Of a stretch of 64,000 nucleotides of DNA, positions 56,960-64,000 are shown in pieces. The translations under genes and the position numbers were made by a program. Origin of the DNA: Burkholderiales bacterium. GTDB taxonomy: Bacteria > Pseudomonadota > Gammaproteobacteria > Burkholderiales > SG8-41. Location: assembly GCA_019634975.1 (NCBI GenBank), contig JAHCAI010000003.1, positions 62,001 through 126,000 of the forward strand, given 5' to 3'. Every line of letters begins with the position of its first letter. The first letter of the stretch is position 1. Under the pieces are notes generated by a model. It worked only from the letters and a program-made list of their open reading frames with translations. It ran no database searches and had not been told where the DNA came from.

Positions 56960-58252
56960 TTATCGAATCATGCCGGCGGCGGCAACACCGCTGCGCACAG
57001 CGCCCTCGATGGTTGCCGGATAATCGCCGGCCACATAATCGCCGGCCAGATAAAACCCCGGGCAATCCGTGACTGTCGCCGGCCGCGCGAGGCCCGGCGT
57101 GCAGCTGAAGGTCGCGCGCTTCTCGGCGATCACGCGCTGCCACTGCAGTGGCGGCAGCGGGCCGAAATGTTTGGCGAGGTCGGCGACCACGCGCTGCGCC
57201 AGCGTCTCCTGCGCCTCGCCGACATGGTCCTCCGAGGCGCTGATCACCGCGCCGATCAAGCCGCGCTGGCCGCAAATCGCCTCGCGGTCGAACAGCCACT
57301 GCGCGGGACTGTCGGCGAGACCGATCATCGGCGAGGGCAGGCGCACCGGACCCTCAAACTGCAGCCATACCGAATGAATGGGCTCGTACTGCAGCGCATC
57401 GACCTGCGCCTTCGCTGTGGCGAGCGCGGGCATGCCGTCGAACAGGGCGGCCGCGCGATGCGGCGCGACGGCACAGATCACACGGTCAAAACGCCGCGCA
57501 TGGCCCTGCACCCGCAGGCTGAACCCCCCGCCATCCTGCGTGACCTCATCCACCGTCGCACCGGCCTCGACCCGGCCGCCGCGCGCGCGCACGAAATCCG
57601 CGGCCGGTTTCGGAAACAGCGCGGTCAGGTCCATGCGTGCCAGCAGCAGGTCGCTTGCCGCGCGGCCTGCGCCGAGACTGTCGCGCAGCACATTGAGGAA
57701 GACCTGTGCCGAGGCGCGCTCGACCGGTGTGTTGAGCGCGGCAATACACAGCGGTTTCCATAAATATTCAATTAAAACAACAGGTTGCGTATGTCTGTCG
57801 AGGAGGGCGGCGACTGTGCAGTCCTGTCCGAGGCAATAACGCCGGGCTTTCATGTCATTCATGAAGCGCGCCGCCGCGCGTTTGTCGGCCAGCGCGAGCC
57901 CCTTGGCCGTCAGCAGCGCCCAGGCAACATGCAGCGGTGCCGGCAACATCGGCGCACGCAGATGAAAGCGTTGATGCACCTGCAGGTCCAGCGGCAACCG
58001 CAGGAAATGCCCACGCCGTGGTGCGACCTGCTCGATCAGGCGCAGGGTTTCCGAGTACGCGCCGATGAGGATGTGAAGGCCGTTGTCGAGTGCGCTGTCG
58101 TTGACCGTGACCCGCCGCGCGCGGCCACCGAGGGTGGGTGCCGCTTCAAACACCGTGACCGGGATGTCGCGCGCGGCGAGTTCCACAGCCGCGGCCATGC
58201 CGGCGTAGCCGGCGCCGAGGATGGCGGTGGTGGGGGGTGAGGCTGTGGCCAC
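56960..58252 (-). CDS. hpnE: Hydroxysqualene dehydroxylase HpnE
   Basis: A 430-residue FAD-dependent enzyme of hopanoid/squalene formation. The Rossmann start AILGAGYAGMAAAVELA and the GGRARRV loop are typical. LDNGLHILIGAY near residue 56 and the late YLAGDYVAGDYPATIEGAV fit HpnE. No hpnC or hpnD is in view; the region beyond 58 kb carries unrelated genes. The start is GTG at 58252. A patch of AT-rich codons around QPVVLIEYLWKPL (57759-57790) stands out against the GC-rich gene. Confidence 0.9.
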   Translation of the reverse strand: MATASPPTTAILGAGYAGMAAAVELAARDIPVTVFEAAPTLGGRARRVTVNDSALDNGLHILIGAYSETLRLIEQVAPRRGHFLRLPLDLQVHQRFHLRAPMLPAPLHVAWALLTAKGLALADKRAAARFMNDMKARRYCLGQDCTVAALLDRHTQPVVLIEYLWKPLCIAALNTPVERASAQVFLNVLRDSLGAGRAASDLLLARMDLTALFPKPAADFVRARGGRVEAGATVDEVTQDGGGFSLRVQGHARRFDRVICAVAPHRAAALFDGMPALATAKAQVDALQYEPIHSVWLQFEGPVRLPSPMIGLADSPAQWLFDREAICGQRGLIGAVISASEDHVGEAQETLAQRVVADLAKHFGPLPPLQWQRVIAEKRATFSCTPGLARPATVTDCPGFYLAGDYVAGDYPATIEGAVRSGVAAAGMIR

Positions 58253-58285
58253 TTTGATTGGATTACGCGATCATGTTTTTAAGCT

Positions 58286-58387
58286 CCCTCTCCCCGTATT
58301 CTTACGGGGAGAGGGTTGGGGTGAGGGGCTGCAATGCGCTTCCCCTACCCTCACCCTAACCCTCTCCCGCCCCAAGGCGGGAGAGGG
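58286..58387. repeat. CCCTCTCCC double-hairpin element
   Basis: Hairpin one pairs CCCTCTCCCCGTA (58286-58298) with TACGGGGAGAGGG (58303-58315). Hairpin two pairs CCCTCTCCCGCC (58360-58371) with GGCGGGAGAGGG (58376-58387). Between them GGTTGGGGTGAGGG is mirrored by CCCTCACCCTAACC. This looks like a widely distributed proteobacterial intergenic palindrome, present here as an inverted pair between hpnE and the PrpF-type gene. Confidence 0.75.
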
Positions 58388-58405
58388 GATATCAAATGTG
58401 GATAC

Positions 58406-59521
58406 TCAAGCCGCCCGCTTGCCGGCCGCAGCCGCTTTGCCTGCCCAAACTTTCGACGGCACGAACACATGCCCTTCGAAAATCCGCCTTGCGGTGCGCA
58501 CCAGCGCAGCGCGGCGCAGCTCCTGCTGGCCGTTCGTGAAGTCGGCATCGAGGTCGATCAGGATCAGGCCCGAAGGATGCTCGATCTTCACCATCCCCTG
58601 CGGCGCCGGTTTCAGCGGCGCGATTTCCGCGGCCAGCGTGCCGGGGATGGCGCAGGATGCGCTGATGCACACCGTGCCGGTGACCGGATGCGACTTGTGG
58701 CAGGTCTCGGGCACGAAATAACGCGAGCTGATCGTGCCGCCCTGGCGCGGCGGGGCGAGCAGGGCGAGCTTGGGCACCACGTTTTTCGACACATCACCCA
58801 TGCCCATCAGCACACCGGCCTTGCGGCGGATGGCCTCCATGCGCGCCATCAGCGCGCGGTCGGCATCGAGTTCGACCGCGGTCTCGTAACCGGTCTTGCC
58901 GAGGTCGGCCGCGCGCATCATCACCAGCGGCATGGCAATGTCGACGCAGCTCACTTCGATGCCGTCGATGACATCGCGCGGCCTGCCGGTGGGCAGCAGC
59001 TTGCCGGTGACCGCGCCGATGGCCTCGCTGAAATTGATGCCCACCGGTGCCGCGGTGCCGGGCACACCATCAATGGAAGCAGTGCCCTCGTATTCGACGC
59101 GACGGCCGGGCGTCTGCACGATGGCCTCGACCAGCGCGCCGGTGTTTACGCTGTGGATGCGCACCCGGGTTTCGCCGTCCTGCGCCGGCGCCAGCCCGGC
59201 GTCGATGGCGAAGGGGCCGACGGCGACCAGCATGTTGCCGCAGGTCGGCTTGGTGTCGACGAACTTCTCGCGGATCTGCACCTGGGCGAAGAAGTAGTCG
59301 ATGTCGGCATCCGGGCGCTTGGATCGGCTGATCATCGCCACCTTGCTGGTCACCGAATGCGAACCGCCGATGCCGTCGACCTGGATTTCATGGGGCGAAC
59401 CCATGATCGCGAGCAGCACCTCATCGCGGGTGGCGGGATCGGCAGGCAGGTCGTCCATCAGCAGGAACGGCCCGCGCGAGGTGCCGCCGCGCATGATGAC
59501 GCAGGGGATTCTGGTTTGCAT
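58406..59521 (-). CDS. PrpF-family isomerase (4-oxalomesaconate tautomerase-like)
   Basis: A 371-residue protein of the PrpF/diaminopimelate-epimerase fold. The N-terminal IPCVIMRGGTSRGPFLL is diagnostic, followed by GIGGSHSVTSKVAMI and PTCGNMLVAVGPFAI. GTVCISASCAIPGTLA holds a late Cys. Family members isomerise double bonds in aconitate- or oxalomesaconate-type acids. GAGGAG precedes the ATG at 59521. No propionate or gallate pathway genes adjoin, so the substrate is open. Confidence 0.87.
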   Translation of the reverse strand: MQTRIPCVIMRGGTSRGPFLLMDDLPADPATRDEVLLAIMGSPHEIQVDGIGGSHSVTSKVAMISRSKRPDADIDYFFAQVQIREKFVDTKPTCGNMLVAVGPFAIDAGLAPAQDGETRVRIHSVNTGALVEAIVQTPGRRVEYEGTASIDGVPGTAAPVGINFSEAIGAVTGKLLPTGRPRDVIDGIEVSCVDIAMPLVMMRAADLGKTGYETAVELDADRALMARMEAIRRKAGVLMGMGDVSKNVVPKLALLAPPRQGGTISSRYFVPETCHKSHPVTGTVCISASCAIPGTLAAEIAPLKPAPQGMVKIEHPSGLILIDLDADFTNGQQELRRAALVRTARRIFEGHVFVPSKVWAGKAAAAGKRAA

Positions 59522-59643
59522 GTCGGACTCCTCGCCGCCGGGACGGCGGCGCTGGCGGAAGATGGCGTGATTATAGGACGGCATGCTGCATGTGGCGCCC
59601 TGCTTTCCATCCTGCGGAACACGCAGGGGGGCAGGAGGTTTCC

Positions 59644-60675
59644 TCAGTCTCTCACGATCACCTGTTCCAGCGGACGCCGCAGGCTGTAGGGCGCGAGCGG
59701 AGCACGGCCGAGGCGAAGCATCAGCAGGGCGTGCATGCCGTTCAGGTCCAGCCACGATTCCAGCTGTGGCCGCAATGCCGGCACTTCGACGGGCTGGTTG
59801 ATGAAGGCGCTGCGCAGATCCAGTGCAGTGGCACGCAGCATCAGACGCTGGCAGGCACGGCCGGCATCGATCCACGCCGGCCGGTCATTGCGTGCGGTGA
59901 CGATGACTGCGACGGCGGCGGAGCTGCGGATGTTGCGGATATCGGTCTGCGTCTGGCGCTTCGCGGTCAGTATCAGTCCCATGAGCCGCCGGGCGATCCA
60001 TCGCGGCAGCGCAGGCTGGCCGCTGCTGCGCCCGGACAGGCCGTCACCGCTGCGCAGCGCTTCTGCGGGGTTGAAGCGTATCCAGTGCAGCAATTCCTTG
60101 CGGAATGCCGGGTCGGTGAGCTGCGATTCGTTGCCGCGGCTGACATAGTCCAGCACGCCTTCGATCCGGGTTTTTGCGGTCAACAGCAGCGTGTGCGCGC
60201 AACCCTCGTCGCCCGCCTGTTCCAGTGCGTCGAGTTCATCGCGGGTGAGTGGGCTGCCGTCATACGGTGTCCGGGTGCACTGGCGTTTGAATAGGGCGTG
60301 ATAGAGTGCGCTTTTCCGTGTGCCCGCTGCCGATTCGAGGCCTATGTTTATCGCATCCGCGTCCGGATCAAAGGCCGCCTCCGCGGCCAGTCCTTGCGCC
60401 GCAGCGGCGTGTATCAGGTTTTCAGCGGCGCAGCCGAGGCTCTTGTAGAGGTGGGCGTCATCGGGATCCACCACCGGGCAGCGCCGGCTGAAATCGGGGG
60501 CGATCGTGATTTCCCGGGCGCGGATGCGGAAAATCCAGGGCTGGGTGTTGTGGCTGGAAGCGGCGAGCGCGGCGCAGCGCACGAGGTCCAGCCGATCCGG
60601 CGCGCCGCCGGGCGATATCCGGATGGGTTGCCGCAGTGCGCCTGCTGCGCGGTCGTAATCAGCGGCGGATGCCAT
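59644..60675 (-). CDS. Nitroreductase-like flavoprotein (Acg-type)
   Basis: A 343-residue protein with a nitroreductase-like fold. ALAASSHNTQPWIFRI near residue 36 is the family FMN-binding start, with RTPYDGSPLTRDEL in the middle and WIDAGRACQRLMLRATALDL near residue 265. It is about twice the length of simple nitroreductases, as in Acg-type pseudo-duplicated proteins, which may sequester flavin rather than act as enzymes. The exact role is unknown. Confidence 0.75.
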   Translation of the reverse strand: MASAADYDRAAGALRQPIRISPGGAPDRLDLVRCAALAASSHNTQPWIFRIRAREITIAPDFSRRCPVVDPDDAHLYKSLGCAAENLIHAAAAQGLAAEAAFDPDADAINIGLESAAGTRKSALYHALFKRQCTRTPYDGSPLTRDELDALEQAGDEGCAHTLLLTAKTRIEGVLDYVSRGNESQLTDPAFRKELLHWIRFNPAEALRSGDGLSGRSSGQPALPRWIARRLMGLILTAKRQTQTDIRNIRSSAAVAVIVTARNDRPAWIDAGRACQRLMLRATALDLRSAFINQPVEVPALRPQLESWLDLNGMHALLMLRLGRAPLAPYSLRRPLEQVIVRD

Positions 60676-60710
60676 TGCCCTGCAGCCTCCTCACGGTTGC
60701 GTGGTGTTGA

Positions 60711-61589
60711 TTATGCTCGCGGGTTTGCCGGTTTTGGCTGCCGGCCGAAGACATTGATCAGGTTCGCCGCGAGGATCAGCGCGGCACCGGCGGCAAGGTA
60801 CCAGTCCGCCGGTTCCTGGTAGGCCCACCAGCCGATCAGCGTGATCAGCGGCAGGCGCAGGAAGTCCAGTGTCACCACCACGGTGACATCGGCTGCGGCC
60901 AGTGCGCGCACCATGCAGTAATGCGCGGCGATTCCGGCGCAGCCGATCACCAGCAGCCAGGGCAGGTGGGCAGCCGTCATCGGCGCCCATTGCCACAGTG
61001 CCGGGATCAGCCCCAGCGGCAGCTGGAGCGCCGACATCCAGAACAGGATGCACAGCATCGAGTCGCGTCCGGTCAGTTTTTTGGTCATCGTGTGCGCGAG
61101 GCCGAAGGACACTGCGCCTGCCAGCATCACCAGCGCCGCCGGGTGGACGATTTCGGCGCCCGGCCGCAGGATCACCAGCACCCCGCCAAGCCCGCAGGCG
61201 ATGGCGATCACGCGGGTGGCGGTGATGCGTTCGCCCAGCAGCAGCGCCGCGAATATCGCCGTCCACACCGGCACCGTGAATTCAATGGCGAACACGGTGG
61301 CCAGCGGAATCGCGGCAATGGCATAGAACCAGCCGAACTGGCCGCCAAACTGCGCCAGGTTGCGCAGCAGGTGCAGCCGGATGTTCGTTGTCGACAGCTG
61401 CGACCAGCCGCTTTTCTGGAGCAGCGCCGAAACGATCAGCAGGCCGAAAATGCCGCGGACGGCGAGGAGCTGGAAGGTGCCAAGGTCGGCGGAGAGTTCA
61501 CGCGCGGCGATGGCCATGCCGGTGAACAGCACCAGCGCGCTGGCCATCCAGGCGACGGCATCGAAAAGCTTCGGTGTATGAGGGTGCAA
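60711..61589 (-). CDS. EamA/DMT-family transporter
   Basis: A 292-residue membrane carrier with ten helices in two EamA halves. The first ends with ATVFAIEFTVPVWTAIFAAL and LLLGERITATRV near residue 115, and the second ends with LIGWWAYQEPADWYLAAGAAL. The start seems to be TTG at 61589; an ATG at 61547 would cut into helix 1. The substrate is unknown. It is the second DMT-type carrier in the window and is not closely similar to the one at 7.7 kb. Confidence 0.85.
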   Translation of the reverse strand: MHPHTPKLFDAVAWMASALVLFTGMAIAARELSADLGTFQLLAVRGIFGLLIVSALLQKSGWSQLSTTNIRLHLLRNLAQFGGQFGWFYAIAAIPLATVFAIEFTVPVWTAIFAALLLGERITATRVIAIACGLGGVLVILRPGAEIVHPAALVMLAGAVSFGLAHTMTKKLTGRDSMLCILFWMSALQLPLGLIPALWQWAPMTAAHLPWLLVIGCAGIAAHYCMVRALAAADVTVVVTLDFLRLPLITLIGWWAYQEPADWYLAAGAALILAANLINVFGRQPKPANPRA

Positions 61590-61721
61590 GGCGCGCTGAC
61601 CGGAGATCAGGGGTCGGGTGGCGGCTCGCCGGAGCGCCTGGAGTCCCTCAAGGCCTGCGAGAGTCGGCTTGTGCGCGGACGAACGACCGGGTCGTTCGTC
61701 ATGGCGCAGATTTTCAGTGCC

Positions 61722-62285
61722 TTATTTCACCGGCTTCAGGCTGCCGCAGTCGCTGGAAATGAACTTGCCGCGGGCTTCCATCGACATGCGTTCGTTCTTG
61801 CCCTTCTGGGTCACGTTCATTTTCATGGTGTAAGCCTCGGCGCTGTGCACGACGATTTCGCCTTCGCCGGTGGAGGGCGGGTTGCTGCAGGTGAAACGGA
61901 ATTTGGTGGTGTTGCCGCTGCGCTGCAGCTGTTCCTGCTTGCAGTCGCCCTGATGCGGGGCGGGTGCTTCATTGCGCACGGCCATGTCCTTGCTCACGCA
62001 GATGCGGGTGGACATGCCGCCGCCCTTGCCGGGGGCCATGCTGACGCCCTGCTGGGCCATCATTTTTTCCATCTGTTTGCGCTGTTCCGGAGGCATTGAG
62101 GCCATCGCCTTCTGCATCTGCTCCTGCGCCGCGGCCATCTTGGCACCCATCTCGCCGCTGCCGCCCATGGTGTTGCTGATTTCCCAGAGGCCGGGTTTCA
62201 TGGTCTGCGCGGCGGCAGGGGCTGCAGTGAAGGCGGCGCAGGCCGCGGCGAGGACGAGAGAGTGTTTCAGACGGATGTTGTGCAT
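61722..62285 (-). CDS. DUF3617-family exported protein
   Basis: A 187-residue secreted protein. The signal peptide ends AAPAAAQT near residue 27, then MKPGLWEISNTMGGSGEM, the standard DUF3617 start. The middle is Met/Gln-rich (AAAQEQMQKAMASMPPEQRKQ). ICVSKDMAV and the late FRFTCSNPP contain the two family cysteines. The function is unknown. The next gene on this strand lies 132 bases away, so it is probably monocistronic. Confidence 0.86.
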   Translation of the reverse strand: MHNIRLKHSLVLAAACAAFTAAPAAAQTMKPGLWEISNTMGGSGEMGAKMAAAQEQMQKAMASMPPEQRKQMEKMMAQQGVSMAPGKGGGMSTRICVSKDMAVRNEAPAPHQGDCKQEQLQRSGNTTKFRFTCSNPPSTGEGEIVVHSAEAYTMKMNVTQKGKNERMSMEARGKFISSDCGSLKPVK

Positions 62286-62367
62286 GGCGGTTCCTTTTCC
62301 GGTTCGGACAATGTGACGGGCACATTCTAGCCCTGAACCGCGACGGAGCCCTACTGCACGATGCTGC

Positions 62368-62940
62368 TTATTCCATGTTGCGGATCAGGCGGAAGTCGGC
62401 TTCGCGTTCCACGTATTGCCACTCCGGCGAAGCGCGCAGCGCGGCGACCAGTTCGTCGAAGGCACTGCCATGCGCCGGGGCATATTCGAACCAGGTGATG
62501 AAGTCGAAGGGTTCGGAGCCGCCGAGGTCGCGGCAGTGGTGGAGCCGCCGCGCGATTGCGGGCAGGTATTTGAGGCCGATGGCGATGTGCCGGGACTGCT
62601 CTTCTAGGATCTGCCGGCGCTCATCCTGCGCCAGCGCCCACCAGGCGGCATTCTTGCGGATGGGGATCAGCGCGGCGCGGGTCGCCTGTGCGCGGCCGAG
62701 GCCTTCCTGGCGTGCGAGCAGTGCGGATTTTTCGTCGCGGGTGACATAACGCTCGTTGCTGGTGATGCCGCGCAGCGACCAGGATGCGTCGGGCGGTGTA
62801 AATCCCGTTTTGTCCGGCAGCACGGCGATATGCGTGGCGGCGGGCAGCGGATCACCGCAGACGAATTGCACATCGTCGATTTGCCACGGACCGGCGGCGC
62901 CGGCGACGAAATGGTAGAGGCGAGCGGCGGCTGCGGTCAT
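62368..62940 (-). CDS. Chlorite dismutase-family haem protein, short (dimeric) type
   Basis: A 190-residue protein of the Cld family. SWSLRGITSNERYVTR near residue 54 and ARRLHHCRDLGGSEPFDFITW near residue 130 are the conserved haem-binding stretches, then AFDELVAALRASPEWQYVEREA. Length agrees with the short dimeric Cld lineage (about 180 residues). Possible roles are chlorite breakdown or a haem-linked peroxidase-like function. No perchlorate genes are near. It is divergent from the NHL-repeat gene; the 236-base gap has no clear promoter. Confidence 0.82.
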   Translation of the reverse strand: MTAAAARLYHFVAGAAGPWQIDDVQFVCGDPLPAATHIAVLPDKTGFTPPDASWSLRGITSNERYVTRDEKSALLARQEGLGRAQATRAALIPIRKNAAWWALAQDERRQILEEQSRHIAIGLKYLPAIARRLHHCRDLGGSEPFDFITWFEYAPAHGSAFDELVAALRASPEWQYVEREADFRLIRNME

Positions 62941-63176
62941 CGGAGGTTCCCTGTTGTGGACATGGGCCTTGGTCGCTACGCCAAGGCAGAACTTACGGCT
63001 GTTGAAGCATCCAAGGCCGGCGCACCGCTGCGGTGTGTTTCGCTGTCGCGGCAGTTCGTTCCGGTGCTCGTTTCGTGGACTGTGCGCCGCGGTGCCTGGA
63101 TTTCCGCGTTATCCTCCGGTCATGGGCGCGCGATTGGCCGCGCGCAACAACAACGACGCATCTCAAGGAGTGAGCC

Positions 63177-64000
63177 ATGGCCCAGGCTGCCACCATTGCC
63201 GTACAACAGAACGTTCCGGAACTGAACTACCGTGTGGTGCCCGACATATTCCAGTTGCCGGAAGGCGTGAACTTCGGACCCTGTTCGGCGGTGGCGGTGC
63301 GCGCGAACGGCAACATTCTCGTGTTCAGCCGCAGCGAGCATGCGCTGATGGAGTTCAATCCCGGGGGCATGTACCTGCGGTCACTGGGGCGCGGCATTTT
63401 CGACAACCCGCACGGCCTCAAGCTGGATGCCCAGGGCAACATCTGGGTGACGGACACCGTCGCGCATATCGTGCTCAAGATGAATCCGGAGGGGCGCATC
63501 CAGATGGTGCTGGGCGTGAAGGGCCGCGCCACCGACTGGCACCAGGCCGGCCACCTGCGCTGCTTCAACGAGCCGAACGACATCGCCTTCGGCTCCAGGG
63601 GCGAGGTCTATGTGACCCAGGGTCACGGCAAGGGCGAATCGCGGGTGGTCAAGTTCGACAGCGACGGCAACTTTTTGACGACCTGGGGCGGCGAGGGCAA
63701 GGAGGCCGGGCTGTTCAACCAGCCGCATGCGGTGCTGGTTGATCCGAAAGGACAGGTCATCATCGCCGACCGTTCCAACCAGCGGCTGCAGGTCTTCGAT
63801 GGCGACGGGAAATTCCTGCGCGAGAAGGCGCATCCGGGCACGCCCTGCGGGCTTGCGCTTTGCAGCGACGGGAAGCACATCATGATGGCGCATGGTCATG
63901 CCGGGCGCATCATGAAGCTCGATCTCGAACTGAATCTGCTGGCAGCCACCGGCGGCCAGGGCAAGGGGCCGAACCGGTATGGCGAGGCGCATTACCTCGC
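63177..64000 (+). CDS. NHL-repeat protein, 3' end cut by window
   Basis: At least 274 residues, open to the window end. It contains NHL-type beta-propeller repeats: FDNPHGLKLDAQGNIWVTD near residue 80, FNEPNDIAFGSRGEVYVTQ, FNQPHAVLVDPKGQVIIADR and CGLALCSDGKHIMMA. The family includes peptidyl-alpha-hydroxyglycine amidating lyase-like proteins and lactonase-like propellers. CAAGGAG lies before the ATG at 63177. No signal peptide is seen, so it is probably cytoplasmic. The substrate is unknown. Confidence 0.85.
   Translation, partial: MAQAATIAVQQNVPELNYRVVPDIFQLPEGVNFGPCSAVAVRANGNILVFSRSEHALMEFNPGGMYLRSLGRGIFDNPHGLKLDAQGNIWVTDTVAHIVLKMNPEGRIQMVLGVKGRATDWHQAGHLRCFNEPNDIAFGSRGEVYVTQGHGKGESRVVKFDSDGNFLTTWGGEGKEAGLFNQPHAVLVDPKGQVIIADRSNQRLQVFDGDGKFLREKAHPGTPCGLALCSDGKHIMMAHGHAGRIMKLDLELNLLAATGGQGKGPNRYGEAHYL

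Overview
The window is a 64 kb stretch of a GC-rich chromosome, roughly two-thirds G+C judged by eye. The gene families point to a betaproteobacterium of the Burkholderiales/Rhodocyclales type: two Bug/TctC-type solute-binding proteins, an OmpR/EnvZ pair of betaproteobacterial style, ispD-ispF-thpR, an HpnE hopanoid enzyme, and a large aerobic fatty-acid oxidation set with FadE and ETF-ubiquinone oxidoreductase. No rRNA, tRNA, phage, insertion sequence or CRISPR array was seen. Genes are dense and nearly all intact.

Layout. 1-4 kb: truncated sensor kinase, a secreted 15-residue-repeat peptide behind tandem 11-bp-period boxes, a Ca/Na antiporter, small membrane proteins and a MORN-type gene broken at an A8 run. 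4-7.3 kb: a BigR-type persulfide-sensing repressor with two YeeE/YedE sulfur transport halves, divergent from a persulfide dioxygenase through a shared promoter/operator. 7.4-17.6 kb: DMT exporter, TauD-like dioxygenase, a membrane cupin-rubredoxin fusion, CDF metal efflux, a dehydrogenase, ABC-F, and a Bug protein facing an enolase-superfamily gene. 17-25.8 kb: MESH1-like hydrolase, MFS carrier, a very large PAS/GAF/HD-GYP protein and the three-gene AmmeMemoRadiSam set. 26-35 kb: ispD-ispF-thpR, a cyclic-nucleotide-domain protein, EnvZ/OmpR, a stand-alone DGQHR protein, RidA, and tsaB-rimI-UDG. 35-41.5 kb: a tripartite transporter (TctABC) with an AraC regulator and a two-subunit flavoprotein/ferredoxin that looks like a dedicated, undescribed catabolic unit. 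42-56.7 kb: fatty-acid uptake and beta-oxidation (FadE, SDR, acyl-CoA synthetase, thioesterase, FadL, FadN-type enzyme, FadA, ETF-QO) with an EAL protein inserted. 57-64 kb: HpnE, PrpF-type isomerase, nitroreductase-like protein, DMT carrier, DUF3617, a chlorite-dismutase-family protein and an NHL-repeat protein cut by the window end.

The most unusual feature is not a gene. A 24-bp AT-rich sequence (ATATCAATAAAATCA, two free bases, TACTTAT) occurs five times with 0-2 mismatches. Copies lie directly after stop codons, across a start codon, and inside the signal-peptide codons of fadL. A second, independent family of degenerate heptamer arrays (consensus TNNNTGG facing CCANNNA) occupies three short intergenic gaps as imperfect hairpins.

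All functional assignments are from reading the translated sequence and known family motifs; no database search was run.
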